Source of the DNA: Rossellomorea sp. AcN35-11 | Lineage (GTDB): Bacteria > Bacillota > Bacilli > Bacillales > Bacillaceae_B | Direction: 5' to 3' | NCBI GenBank assembly: GCA_030388825.1 | Contig: CP128835.1 | Location: forward strand, 1,346,001-1,410,000 | DNA length: 64,000 nt | Shown here: piece after piece, positions 7,831-17,365 of the stretch | Layout: every line of letters begins with the position of its first letter | Position numbering within the stretch: the stretch's first letter is position 1 | Notes under the pieces: model-generated | What the model was told of the DNA's origin: nothing | Seen by the model: only the letters and a program-made list of their open reading frames with translations | The model's database searches: none | Program-made: the position numbers and the translations under genes

Positions 7831-8501
7831 ATGCAGACACAGGCGTTAGAATTAAACGTAAATCTTAAAAAGCCAAAAAAACCCTCTCTATTAAAAATGG
7901 TTTGGCATCCGATTGAACAAATGGAAAAAATCAAAGAAAACCCGGTTATTTTATTTGCATTATTCATAATTACCTCTTTATATACTCTTGGCGCGCAACA
8001 ATGGCCCTAAACTACGACATAAATAGCATATTGATGGAAGTACCTGATGTAGAAAACAATCCTGTACTCTTCAAATCCATACTTATCGGTTCTGCAGCAT
8101 TATCTGGTTTAGCTACACCTTTATTCAATATTCTAGTTACGAGTGTAGTCTTTTATGTTATTTCCAAATTTATAAAAAAGTCAGTTACATTTCGCCAACT
8201 GTTCTCCATGAACACGTATGTCATGATGATTGGTGTTATCGGACTTTTGTTGAATAGTCTTATATTGCATACCTTCGATATTGACGGAATACAGACAGTT
8301 ACTAGTTTAGCTTCATTTGGGGATAGTCCAATGTTATCTAAAATAGAGGTTTTTGCAATCTGGCAAACCGTTTTGACAGGGGTAGGATTATATTATGTTG
8401 CTAACTTCTCTAAGGTACAAAGCTGGGTAATAACATCACTTTTATTCCTTGCCATCCTTGGATCGGGATTCCTTTTTTCGAATATCCAGATTGCAGGTTA
8501 G
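7831..8501 (+). pseudogene. YIP1-family membrane protein (As-48E-like), split in two frames
   Basis: The first frame (7831-8010, 59 aa) starts MQTQALELNVNLKKPKKPSL, contains the amphipathic lead and first membrane helix, and stops at GAQQWP. The second (8001-8501, 166 aa) continues ALNYDINSILMEVPD with four more membrane helices. Joined as QQW-ALNYD they give a 223-residue five-helix protein typical of YIP1 family members located before the HlyD gene in AS-48-type clusters. One missing base at TGGCCC explains the break. Alternatively the 10-base overlap (stop TAA inside the second frame) is genuine translational coupling of two subunits, but no ribosome binding site precedes 8001. Needs resequencing; function, if intact, is accessory to the second transporter. 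Confidence 0.6.
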
Positions 8502-8557
8502 TCTTTATATCTCGTGTCAATAGTTATTAGAGTTATAAAAGAAAGGATGCAGAAACT

Positions 8558-9676
8558 TTGCGGAAAAAACATCTGCTAGCGATAGGTATCGCAATCTTAA
8601 TTCTGTTAACGGCTGTGGGAAGTATCGTCCAATCGAATAACGCACCAATCAACGTTAATGTTATTTACATGGCTGAACGGGAAGTAAGTGATATTTCGCT
8701 TATTCCTGGAACGCTATGGTTCAGCCAAGAGACTGTTATTCACAATGATACCCAATTGGGCAAAGTGGAAGAGGTTTATGTAAAAGAAGGGGATTCGGTT
8801 AAAAAGGGAACCCCTTTGATTCAATATTCAAATGAGGAAATCTCATTGGAAGAAGACCGAAATCAACTCTCTATTGAATCGAGCTATCTAAAAATCAATA
8901 ACCTGCAAGACCAATTAAATGAGTTGGAGAGAAAAGAGTCTGAGCTCATTAAGCAAATTGGAAGGGTAGAGGCAGGAAAACAAGTAGAGGCTGAAAGGGC
9001 TCAACTTTACGTAGAGAAAAAAATGGCCGATATCGAGGCTAGAACATATTTATTGGAAAAAGAAGCTTTGAAAAAAAAGCAGAATAAATTAAAGGTAGTG
9101 GGCAATATGGAAGGAACGGTAATTTCGGTTAACAAGAACTCAGCTGATTCCCCAAATGTTGATACACCTATCCTACATATTGCAGATACATCGAATTTAG
9201 TTGTAAAAGGGGTCATCTCAGAGTTTGATTCATTGGAAATTCAAAAAGGACAGCCCGTAAAGATTAGTACCGACGTTATTCCAGACCAATCATGGAACGG
9301 TGTTGTAACAAAGATTGGCACGATGCCTAGTCAAAATTCCCTTTCTAATGAGCAGGAAACTCTTATTACGTATCCCATCGAGGTAAAGGTCAAGAACGAT
9401 ATTCCTGTTAAACCCGGGTTTAAGATGATTATGGAAATTGAAACAGAACGACGTGAGGCTTATGCCATTCCATGGAGTGCTGTTAAGACGGACGAGAAAA
9501 ATGGATATTTTGTATGGGTTGTTGACAAAGAAATATTAAAGAAAAACTACATTGAGATTGGTTCTACCTATGATGAATATGTGAAGGTAGTAAGTGGTTT
9601 GAAATTGGAAGACAAAGTCGTAAATAATCCCGCCAAAGAACTAGAAGAAGGTATGGAAGTGAAGAGTAATGATTGA
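8558..9676 (+). CDS. HlyD/MacA-type membrane-fusion subunit (As-48F-like), 372 aa
   Basis: N-terminal membrane anchor (residues 6-22, AIGIAILILLTAVGSIV), a lipoyl-like half near 60-100 (GKVEEVYVKEGDSVKKGTPL), a coiled coil at about 100-165 rich in Glu/Lys/Leu, the second lipoyl half (NMEGTVISVNKN) and a beta-barrel region to the C-terminus. This is the standard adaptor layout. The TTG start at 8558 follows AAAGGATG. It overlaps the next ATPase gene by 8 bases, so it forms one tripartite-type exporter with 9669-11551. In AS-48 the corresponding EFGH genes add resistance and production. Confidence 0.85.
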   Translation: MRKKHLLAIGIAILILLTAVGSIVQSNNAPINVNVIYMAEREVSDISLIPGTLWFSQETVIHNDTQLGKVEEVYVKEGDSVKKGTPLIQYSNEEISLEEDRNQLSIESSYLKINNLQDQLNELERKESELIKQIGRVEAGKQVEAERAQLYVEKKMADIEARTYLLEKEALKKKQNKLKVVGNMEGTVISVNKNSADSPNVDTPILHIADTSNLVVKGVISEFDSLEIQKGQPVKISTDVIPDQSWNGVVTKIGTMPSQNSLSNEQETLITYPIEVKVKNDIPVKPGFKMIMEIETERREAYAIPWSAVKTDEKNGYFVWVVDKEILKKNYIEIGSTYDEYVKVVSGLKLEDKVVNNPAKELEEGMEVKSND

Positions 9677-10331
9677 GTTAAACCAAGTAACGAAATCGTT
9701 TTCTATTGGAAATGAACATCTTCCTATCTTAACTAACATCAATCTCTCTATTGAAGAAGGTGAGTTTGTTGCTATCATGGGCACATCAGGATCGGGGAAA
9801 TCAACACTCATGAATATTATAGGCTGTCTGGATAAACCTACTTCTGGTGATTATTACCTTAATACACATCATGTCTTATCACTACCTGAGAAAAGACTCG
9901 CACAAATACGAAATCACTCAATTGGTTTCGTATTTCAACAGTTTAACTTGTTACCTCGGCTTAATGCTTTAAAAAACGTAGAGCTGCCTATGGTGTATTC
10001 GGGTGTTTCTAAAAAAGTACGTAGACTAAGAGCGTTAGAAGCATTGTCCAAAGTAGGTCTTTCTGATAGAGTGCATCACTTTCCAAATGAACTATCAGGA
10101 GGACAAAAGCAAAGAGTGGCAATTGCAAGAGCAATTGTGAACAACCCTTCTATTATCTTGGCAGATGAACCAACTGGATCCCTTGATTCATCTTCAAGCC
10201 AAGTGATCATGGAACAATTCTCAAAGTTGAATCAAGAAGGAAAAACCATTATATTGGTCACCCATGAAAAAGAAATTGCGGAATTTGCAAGAACAATTAT
10301 CTTTATTAGAGATGGAGCAGTTGTAAAATAG
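9669..10331 (+). CDS. MacB-type ABC ATPase (As-48G-like), 220 aa
   Basis: Walker [17 protein letters not shown] (residues 36-51), Q-loop [17 protein letters not shown], signature [14 protein letters not shown], Walker [13 protein letters not shown] and switch VTHEKE. Typical for LolD/MacB ATPases and of normal length. The ATG at 9669 overlaps the HlyD stop, and it lies 8 bases before the permease gene. It energises the second transporter of the locus. Confidence 0.9.
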   Translation: MIELNQVTKSFSIGNEHLPILTNINLSIEEGEFVAIMGTSGSGKSTLMNIIGCLDKPTSGDYYLNTHHVLSLPEKRLAQIRNHSIGFVFQQFNLLPRLNALKNVELPMVYSGVSKKVRRLRALEALSKVGLSDRVHHFPNELSGGQKQRVAIARAIVNNPSIILADEPTGSLDSSSSQVIMEQFSKLNQEGKTIILVTHEKEIAEFARTIIFIRDGAVVK

Positions 10332-10339
10332 AAACAAGA

Positions 10340-11551
10340 GTGGTGAATGGAATCTTGAAATTTTTAGAACATCTTAGAATGGCGGTAACGTCCGTTTTAA
10401 TGAACAAAATGCGCTCAATTCTCACAATAATTGGTATCATTATTGGTGTGGCCTCCGTTATTGTCGTAGTGGCAATAGGAAATGGTGGGGAGGCCATGCT
10501 TAAAAACCTAATTGTAGGGTCTGGTAATACAATAGAAGTCTTCTACAACCCAGATGTTCAGGATGCTTCATCAGGCGAATTCTTAGAAGGGGGTAAGTTT
10601 ACCAAACAGGATGTAAAAGCGCTGGAGGAGATACACGGCATAAAGAATGTAGTGGCTTCAAGCTCTTTATTTCTTGAAGGGAGACTGAATGAGCAGCTTT
10701 ATGAAATAAGTGTTAAAGGCATCAATGAAGGGTACATTGAAGTTAATGAGTTGCAGTTATACAAAGGACGAAATTTTTCGGCATCTGATTTCGTAGCTGG
10801 TAAGAACGTAGGAATTGTCAATAAGAAACTTTATGAATCCATCGTTGAGAATCGTGTGCAAAATCCTATCGGAGAAGTAATATGGATTAAAGGGCAGCCT
10901 ATTAAAATCATAGGAGTAATTGAACAACCTTCAGGTATCTTTGCGTTTAATTCAACAGAAATCTATCTTCCTTCAAGTTCAGTCAGTACTCTTTTCGGGC
11001 AAAGAAATTTTAACCAGTTAACACTGCAGGTTAGAAATTTAGATGATATGAATCGGGTAGGTGAGGAAGCTACCAGAACATTGAACTATATGCATAATAC
11101 CAAAGATGCTTATCAAATCGTCAATATTGAGGAAATGGCTGAAGGGGTTGGGAAAGTAACAAGAATCATGACCCTAATCATTAGTTCGATCGCAGGAATC
11201 TCGCTCTTTGTTGGAGGAGTTGGGGTAATGAATATTATGCTTGTATCTGTTACCGAACGAACCCGGGAGATTGGACTTAGAAAATCATTGGGGGCAACGA
11301 ATAAGCAGATCTTGACCCAGTTTCTCATTGAATCTGCAGTTCTGACATTAATGGGAGGTTTAATAGGTGTGAGTGTGGGCATAGGATTTTCAATGTTAGT
11401 CTCCTTGATAGCAGGATGGCCCTCTCTGATTTCTATAAAAATTATAGTGGTCGGATTGTTGTTTTCAGGTATGGTTGGTATTATTTTTGGGTTACTTCCT
11501 GCAAGGAAGGCTGCGAACTTAGATCCAATTGATGCATTGAGGTATGAATAA
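10340..11551 (+). CDS. MacB/FtsX-type ABC permease (As-48H-like), 403 aa
   Basis: N-terminal helix at about 22-48 (MRSILTIIGIIIGVASVIVV), a large extracytoplasmic MacB core domain (about 50-270), then three C-terminal helices with the FtsX motif TERTREIGLRKSLGAT and ending ARKAANLDPIDALRYE. Complete and standard. It closes the bacteriocin operon; beyond it lies decayed DNA. The GTG at 10340 is used, and a TTG a few codons later is possible. Role: partner of 8558 and 9669 in bacteriocin export or self-protection. Confidence 0.9.
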   Translation: MVNGILKFLEHLRMAVTSVLMNKMRSILTIIGIIIGVASVIVVVAIGNGGEAMLKNLIVGSGNTIEVFYNPDVQDASSGEFLEGGKFTKQDVKALEEIHGIKNVVASSSLFLEGRLNEQLYEISVKGINEGYIEVNELQLYKGRNFSASDFVAGKNVGIVNKKLYESIVENRVQNPIGEVIWIKGQPIKIIGVIEQPSGIFAFNSTEIYLPSSSVSTLFGQRNFNQLTLQVRNLDDMNRVGEEATRTLNYMHNTKDAYQIVNIEEMAEGVGKVTRIMTLIISSIAGISLFVGGVGVMNIMLVSVTERTREIGLRKSLGATNKQILTQFLIESAVLTLMGGLIGVSVGIGFSMLVSLIAGWPSLISIKIIVVGLLFSGMVGIIFGLLPARKAANLDPIDALRYE

Positions 11552-12264
11552 ATCTTGAGGTAATATGTTAGAATTATCGTTGATAAAAATGATAAGGCAG
11601 AGGTGAATAGCTTGCGAAAGGCATCCAATATGCCCACAAGTGTTAGAGGAATTTCCAAATAGGAAAAATATACTTTTCGAACAAAGGTCCTTGTAGTCTA
11701 CTTGATTATCACCGCCAATCTTTCTATTATTGACGAACGTAATAGGGAGACATCTGAGGGCCATTAGTTTGTTCTCACAGTAAAGATTGATACCATACTA
11801 ATAAATAGTGTTAATCGGGGACGGTTCCACTCTGCTTTTTTTATGAATATGGAAATAAAGAGAGTTCACCGTTGATTGCTTGAAACTTTTATGAGGGCAC
11901 TCCCAACAAAGTACACGTGAGAAAAGAAAGTTATAGGCTAACAATTTTTCTAAACTTGTAAGGTTCATATGCTCGTTCGTCTTCCTCTCTAATCTGATTT
12001 CGGTTGATTTTTGTAATATTTAAAACGTTATGTTAAATGAAATTTGATTACTAATACCCACTTCTTTCTTCTTTGATCCACTAATCTATATTTAGGTTTT
12101 ACACATTTTAATCCTTGTAGATTCCCCTTCACAGCACCCCAAATCTGTTAAAAACACTTCATATAAAGAATCTCTTTCTTATTTACATGGATTATCTTTC
12201 TCTTTTAGTTTCTTGCTCCTGCAAATTTTTCAAAAGAATTAAACGATCGGAGGACTGTTTCGAC
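11552..12264. other. Intergenic, degenerate
   Basis: No supported gene over about 700 bases. A partial palindrome-like sequence GGGGACGGTTCCACTCTGC occurs near 11818 and recurs in shortened form near 39474. No clear terminator for the bacteriocin operon could be placed. Confidence 0.45.
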
Positions 12265-12512
12265 ATGATTTATGAAGTAACAAGTATTGATCTAAATGAC
12301 TTTGAAGGCTACCGTGTGCTGGTCCAGGTACAGTTGATGGAAGGAATGGAGTAAATCTTGGAGATTCCGGCGCTTCGGTGGAGGAGCCGAGAGAGCGGGT
12401 GTCGGTTACTTTGAGGAGTTTGGGCTTTCAATTGGTGGATTTGAAAGTGGTCATCAATCTATCACCGGCGGAGTGAAGAAGAAAGGCCTGTTCTGTTGTT
12501 TGACTTGGGCCG
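12265..12512 (+). pseudogene. N-terminal fragment of a ComM/YifB Mg-chelatase-like ATPase, frameshifted
   Basis: ATG at 12265 with CGGAGGAC upstream reads MIYEVTSIDLNDFEGYRVLV and then stops at TAA. A shifted frame continues GASVEEPRERVSVTLRSLGF followed by DLKVVINLSPAE. These match in order the start of the ComM/YifB domain I (short extended start, then EGYRVxVxVQ, then ASVxExRERV and VVINLSPAE). Everything after about residue 80 of the roughly 500-residue family, including all ATPase motifs, is missing. The DNA runs straight into a glycosyltransferase remnant, so this is a rearrangement scar. Confidence 0.7.
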
Positions 12513-12515
12513 AAG

Positions 12516-13195
12516 GTTAGTATAATTATCCCAATATATAATGAAGAAGAGTATTTAAAAGAGACTGTCGATTCGGTTTTGAATCAATCAATAGAGCAGG
12601 ATCATCTTGAGGTCCTCCTTGTTAACGACGGTTCAAGGGATAACAATTCAACTATCATTAATGAAATCATACAGAATAAGAGTAAAATAAAGGCTTTCCA
12701 TTTTCCTATTCCTAGTGGAGCAAGTGGAAAGCCTATAAATATTGGCTTACAGAACGCTGAAGGGGAATATGTTATTTTTGCTGATCCCGATGATTTGTTT
12801 ACGGAAAATGGTATTGAACTTTTGTACCAACAAGCTCAAGGTCATGACATTGATATAGTAATGGGTACTTCTAAAGTATTTAACTCTTTAGGATATTATC
12901 AGTATACTATCTACAAGAAAAGACATGTGCCCCATTATACCTTACAAAAATAGGAAAATTCCCACAACTTCTTGAGGCGCCATTTAATATGATGGCAAAA
13001 ATGTATAAACGCTCATTCCTTATTAAGAATAACATCGAGTTTCAGGAAGGGGTTGCTGCGCAAGAGGCGCTTTTTACCACTGAATTTTTTATGCTAACGG
13101 AAAATATCGCTTTTATTCAAGAAACTATTTTCTTCTACAGGATTAGGAAAAATGAATCAAACCCTTCTGACAGCGAGAGTTGGGGAAGATCTTAG
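12516..13195 (+). pseudogene. Family 2 glycosyltransferase remnant, truncated and frameshifted
   Basis: The first part reads VSIIIPIYNEEEYLKETVDS, the classic GT2 start, and contains LLVNDGSRDNNS, GKPINIGLQNAEGEY and the DXD-like motif ADPDD. It lacks a start codon (an in-frame stop lies just before) and ends at TAG near 12951. The second part, in another frame from about 12940, reads KIGKFPQLLEAPFNMMAKMY and continues to FFYRIRKNESNPSDSES before stopping at 13195. Both lesions and the loss of the C-terminal part show a pseudogene. The parent was a polyol-phosphate or cell-surface polymer type transferase (inferred). Confidence 0.75.
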
Positions 13196-13310
13196 GGGCC
13201 AGTTCCATTGGTGGTTAAGAAATGGGATATAAGAGACTTTTTAAAAAGTAAGCAGGAGAACCGAAACGGTGCTTTCACCGGTGGTCGGGAACCGAGAGAG
13301 GAAGGTGCAC

Positions 13311-14183
13311 ATGTCAAACGTATCATTTATACATGACTGGACAACAGACGGATTACGTCTGCAGGGAGTTCATTGGGAGGAATTTCGGCACAATACATGT
13401 TTATTGTTTATTCACGGCACGAGTGGGAATAGTATTGAAAATTACTTTGCTCACGTTTTAGCTCAACACTTGGTGGAGAATGGGTATGGTTTCTTTTATG
13501 GACACACCCGTGGATACAATCACGTGAATGACATGATGACGATAGATGGAGACCATCGCACGATTGGTGCCAGGTATGAAATTTTCAGCGAGTGCCTCTA
13601 CGACATTGACTTATGGGTGAGGAAAGTACGTGAACTGGGGTATGACTCGATTATTCTCATGGGCCATAGTTTGGGTGCAAATAAAGCCATCCATTATCTA
13701 TCTGAAGAGGGGGCTCCGGCTATTACTAGTTTAATCCTCGCATCCCCTCCTGATCTTGTTGGGCTTTCCAAGCGCTACGACCCTGATCGACACGACATGA
13801 TTCACGAAGCAAAAATGAACGTGAATAACGGTGAGCCAACGAAGCTGCTCTCACATCTTCACGACGGATGGCTTACAATCAGCTCACAAACGTACCTGGA
13901 GCGTTGTCTAGATGGATGTGAAGCGGATAATCTTCCTGTTTTGCGAAATCCGGAGACCTTTAGTGCGTTATCGACCTTACGCATGCCTATCTTTTCGTTC
14001 ATGGGAGACGTGAATGAAGTTAACATTCACACACCGAGTGAAGATTTAGCGTTGATGCAAAGAAAGGCGACAGTGTGCCAAAAGTTCGATTATGTGGTTT
14101 TAGAAGGTGCCAATCACAACTATGAAGGAAATGAACAGGAGATGGCGGAAGTGGTTGTGAATTGGATTAAACGACAGCTTTGA
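13311..14183 (+). CDS. Alpha/beta hydrolase (DUF1749-like), 290 aa
   Basis: Alpha/beta hydrolase fold: LLFIHGTSGN (oxyanion region) near residue 30, nucleophile elbow GHSLGANKA near 125, a late Asp in FMGDVNE and the catalytic His in EGANHNYEG near the end. The ATG at 13311 has GAGAGGAAGG upstream, so the 14 extra codons of the longer frame are dropped. Resembles small serine hydrolases of the DUF1749 group; the substrate is unknown. It stands alone and is followed by a 12-bp hairpin. Confidence 0.75.
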   Translation: MSNVSFIHDWTTDGLRLQGVHWEEFRHNTCLLFIHGTSGNSIENYFAHVLAQHLVENGYGFFYGHTRGYNHVNDMMTIDGDHRTIGARYEIFSECLYDIDLWVRKVRELGYDSIILMGHSLGANKAIHYLSEEGAPAITSLILASPPDLVGLSKRYDPDRHDMIHEAKMNVNNGEPTKLLSHLHDGWLTISSQTYLERCLDGCEADNLPVLRNPETFSALSTLRMPIFSFMGDVNEVNIHTPSEDLALMQRKATVCQKFDYVVLEGANHNYEGNEQEMAEVVVNWIKRQL

Positions 14184-14300
14184 GTGCCTCTCCTGTGATC
14201 AGACCACCATTCAGCTATGGGGGTATGCAGGAGTATGAGGAATTTGATATGGAAGAGATGAATTGGCGGTTGAAGGTTGCACATTTTATAGAGTTATAGG

Positions 14301-14327
14301 GTAGAGCAGGGACCGTCCCTGCTCTAC
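14301..14327. terminator. 12-bp perfect hairpin between convergent genes
   Basis: GTAGAGCAGGGA (14301-14312) and TCCCTGCTCTAC (14316-14327) with a 3-base loop, followed by CTGTTTTA. It lies between the rightward hydrolase and the leftward gene at 14354, suiting termination of both. Its GGGACCGTCCC centre resembles a second palindrome family in the window. Confidence 0.65.
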
Positions 14328-14353
14328 CTGTTTTATGTAATGGATGTTAGTTC

Positions 14354-14773
14354 TTATGCCGGCGTATCCAGGTTCATCACCATATCCTGGAATGAATCTT
14401 GGATTTGTTTTTCGTTATGTTTGGCGCCTTTATTGATTTGGAACATAAGAACTAGCAGAATTAATATTCCGAATCCGCCAGCGATTAATGCGGGAATCGA
14501 TAATAGGGCTATTGCCATTGATCTGCCTGTCCATTTATGTTTCCCTTTGAAATTGATTTTCGTACGGTTGTTGTCAGTGGAGAAGCTCACGGTACCTACA
14601 CTTTTGACAAACTTCCCGGCATGTAATGGCACTAATGAAACTTCCAGGTTTTTACCGTCATCCTTGATAACCTCACAGTTGAAGTTGTCTTGTAGACTGA
14701 TGATGACTTCTTCCTTCGCATCCTCGAGTGCAAAAGATTTTCGAATCGTTTTGTTCACTAAAAAATTTCCCAT
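14354..14773 (-). CDS. Hypothetical protein with two C-terminal membrane helices, 139 aa
   Basis: The N-terminal soluble part (about residues 1-85) is beta-rich, starting MGNFLVNKTIRKSFALEDAK. It is followed by two adjacent hydrophobic segments (AIALLSIPALIAGGFGILIL) and an amphipathic tail ending DLDTPA-like residues (MNLDTPA). The second of two adjacent ATG codons is used because AAAGGAGAG is then at good spacing. The family is not recognised; a membrane-attached cytoplasmic domain is likely. Confidence 0.55.
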   Translation of the reverse strand: MGNFLVNKTIRKSFALEDAKEEVIISLQDNFNCEVIKDDGKNLEVSLVPLHAGKFVKSVGTVSFSTDNNRTKINFKGKHKWTGRSMAIALLSIPALIAGGFGILILLVLMFQINKGAKHNEKQIQDSFQDMVMNLDTPA

Positions 14774-14964
14774 CATTCTCTCCTTTATTGAAACAGTATA
14801 AAAAATACAACAGGAACCATTATACACAAATCAGGTGGGAAATGTTAGTAATATTACAAAATAATTTCAAAAATGTATTAAAAATTTCAATTGTATTACG
14901 GAATAGTGGGCGAATAAATGTTTAGGAGCTTCTTTTTTAAAAGAATGAAGCAACAGGACCGTCC

Positions 14965-15784
14965 TTACTCCACGAACACTCCGCCGGCCAAACCCGACAT
15001 CAGCATCACATCGGATACCTTTTCATGTGATACAGCTTGGTCTTCAGCTGTCGTTCCATCTCCATAAAAGGCATTCAGGGAATCGACAAACCAATAGGGC
15101 CCTTCTATGATGGTGAATCTTCCACTTGAGTTAAAACTGTCGATGGCGTCTGTGATCATGGAGATCTTCTCTTGCTCTGAAAGCAGGACCCAATCCTCTC
15201 CATCTGCTGTTGAGAAGTCTACATCAGCAATATATGTATAGGCGGTCGTTTCAGCTTCCCCGCTGCTTTCAGTTGACGCTTCCGTCTCTTCAGTCGTTTC
15301 AGCGACTTCGGCTACATATTCTTCTTCAGGTTCAGGCACTTGTCCATCATAGGGTTCACCGTTTAATGTGATGGTGGTGAACGTAGGGGAGTAATCAATG
15401 ACATATTCGTCTTCATCCGTGTACGTGGACAGCTCTAATTCACCGATTGTACAGGTATAGCCTTCTCCGCAATCTACATCCCCCCCGGCTCACATTCTGT
15501 CCTTTCTCTTCAATTGATGAGATGATGTTCTCAAACACCCCTCTTTGCTCGTTATAGCCCAACTCATTAAAAGAATCGTCTACAGTTATATGAATATCGT
15601 ACACTACGTCTTTCTCATTCCTGTCGTCTTCCAAGGCAAATCCAAACGTTATGATGTCACTTAATCCTTCTACAGATTCCAGCTCATCGATCATCGTTTC
15701 CACCTTTTCTTCATCAGGTCCGCTACATCCTGCCAGAACCATCATTACGACGATACTTACACATGAATAAATAAAATTCCTCAC
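14965..15784 (-). pseudogene. Secreted lipoprotein, one frameshift in a C7 run
   Basis: GTG at 15784 (AGGAGG upstream) gives VRNFIYSCVSIVVMMVLAGC, a lipoprotein signal with lipobox LAGC. The first frame runs to about 15490. Removing one base from the C run at 15480-15486 joins it to DVDCGEGYTCTIGELELSTY and on to the second frame, which has an acidic Glu/Thr linker (EVAETTEETEASTESS) and ends GLAGGVFVE. The total of 820 bases fits one extra base, giving 272 residues. The family is not recognised. Probably an intact extracytoplasmic lipoprotein with a sequencing error, or a phase-variable tract. Confidence 0.65.
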
Positions 15785-16163
15785 TGTATAATGCCTCCTG
15801 GTATGTATATACAAATTAGGTCTTTAAAACCATTTACTACTATACTAGAGTTTAGTGAGGTGTGACAATAGTATGGCTTGATCTATGAATTGGAATTACG
15901 GGACGAGGGATCTGGCGTAGTAAATAAAAAAGACCACCGTTTTCATTGAAGATGGCACTGATCAAAGAACTTGCCATTTATTTTCCTTACTTAAGGAGAT
16001 GAAACACTAATATTTCACAAGTTGTCCCTAATTTTCATACCGCTCTTTCTACCATACTAATGGCTATGAAAACGTGATTTATCTCGAAACAGAATTATAT
16101 TCATTAATAAAAGAATAAGACAATGTACCCATCAACGAGGCCTCTTAACCTAGATGGATTATA
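15785..16163. other. Intergenic, no supported gene
   Basis: Nothing convincing. A short reverse-strand stretch near 15940-16000 can be read as MASSLISAIFNENGG but has no support and may be a remnant. Confidence 0.4.
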
Positions 16164-16192
16164 TTGTCTAATTGAAAAATGTGGTTTAATAT
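16164..16192 (+). promoter_or_regulatory. Probable sigma-A promoter of rsgA paralogue
   Basis: TTGTCT (16164-16169), 17-bp spacer, TAATAT (16187-16192), about 65 bases before the start codon at 16258. Confidence 0.55.
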
Positions 16193-16257
16193 TATGTTGG
16201 AATATTCTTTAATGTCTGATTTTGTTTTAAGTTGGATGATACATAGGAGGGAAATAG

Positions 16258-17319
16258 ATGCAATTGTCGCAGTTGGGGTGGAATTTATCTTTAGCTGAAA
16301 AGTTTAATGAGTATAAAGAATGTGGGTATGAAGTAGGGAGAATTATTCTTGAGCATAAAAATAGTTACCGGGTTATGAATGAAGGGGGAGAACTGCTGGC
16401 AGAGGTATCGGGTAAGTTCAGACACACTGCGGAAGAAAGAAGTGAATTCCCCGCAGTAGGAGACTGGGTAGCCATTTCAGTATTAAAAGAAGAAAAAAAA
16501 GCCATTATTCACGGTATACTTCCTCGTTTTAGTAAATTTTCCCGGAGAGCTTCCGGGGAATCGACCGAGGAGCAGATCGTAGCAACAAATATTAATACTG
16601 TGTTTTTAGTGATGTCCTTAAATAATGACTTTAATATCAGACGGATTGAAAGGTATCTTATTACAGCATGGGAAAGCGGTGCTAATCCTGTCATTGTCTT
16701 AAGTAAGTGTGATTTATGCAAGGATGTTGAATCGCGTATCAAGGAAATTGAGGGTGTTGCGCTTGGGGTTCCCATACACGCGATTAGTGCAACAGAAGGC
16801 ATAGGTCTTGAACAACTGAAGGGATATTGTCTGGAAGGTAAGACAGTTGCGCTTCTTGGCTCTTCTGGTGTAGGTAAATCTACAATATGTAACTATTTAT
16901 TTGGAGCAGATAAACAACAAGTGAAGGAGATACGGGATGGCGATGATAGGGGGAAGCATACGACCACCCACAGAGAATTGATTTTTCTACCTGATGGTGG
17001 AATCCTGATTGACACGCCAGGTATGAGAGAGCTGCAGCTTTGGAATGTAGAAAATAGTATGACGACAAGCTTCTCAGATATTGAAGAACTGGCTAAATAC
17101 TGCAAGTTCAATGATTGTCAGCATGAAGATGAGCCATCTTGTCAGGTGATGCAGGCTATCGACGAAGGACTGCTGGATCGAAAGCGTTATGATAATTACA
17201 AGAAGTTCCAGAAAGAATTAGCCTTTTTAGATAGGCAAACGAATAAACGATCACAGCTTCTTGAAAAGGAAAAATGGAAGAAGGTCTCCGGTGATCGGAC
17301 AAGATATAATAGAAGGTAG
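16258..17319 (+). CDS. rsgA: Ribosome small-subunit-dependent GTPase A paralogue, 353 aa
   Basis: Circularly permuted GTPase: OB-fold part (residues 30-110, including VGDWVAI), then G4-like LSKCDLC, G1 ALLGSSGVGKSTICNYL, G2 region GKHTTTHRE, G3 IDTPGMREL, and a C-terminal zinc motif CKFNDCQHEDEPSC. RsgA helps mature the 30S ribosomal subunit in the cytoplasm. At 353 residues it is longer than the roughly 300-residue housekeeping copy that lies beside prpC-prkC in Bacillus, and none of those neighbours is here, so it is probably a second copy. ATG at 16258 with AGGAGGGAAAT upstream. The regulator at 17366 follows by only 46 bases, so the two may be co-transcribed. Confidence 0.85.
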   Translation: MQLSQLGWNLSLAEKFNEYKECGYEVGRIILEHKNSYRVMNEGGELLAEVSGKFRHTAEERSEFPAVGDWVAISVLKEEKKAIIHGILPRFSKFSRRASGESTEEQIVATNINTVFLVMSLNNDFNIRRIERYLITAWESGANPVIVLSKCDLCKDVESRIKEIEGVALGVPIHAISATEGIGLEQLKGYCLEGKTVALLGSSGVGKSTICNYLFGADKQQVKEIRDGDDRGKHTTTHRELIFLPDGGILIDTPGMRELQLWNVENSMTTSFSDIEELAKYCKFNDCQHEDEPSCQVMQAIDEGLLDRKRYDNYKKFQKELAFLDRQTNKRSQLLEKEKWKKVSGDRTRYNRR

Positions 17320-17365
17320 TATGACATTTTCATTAATAAGGGAAAGAAAAGGGTGAAATATTGTA

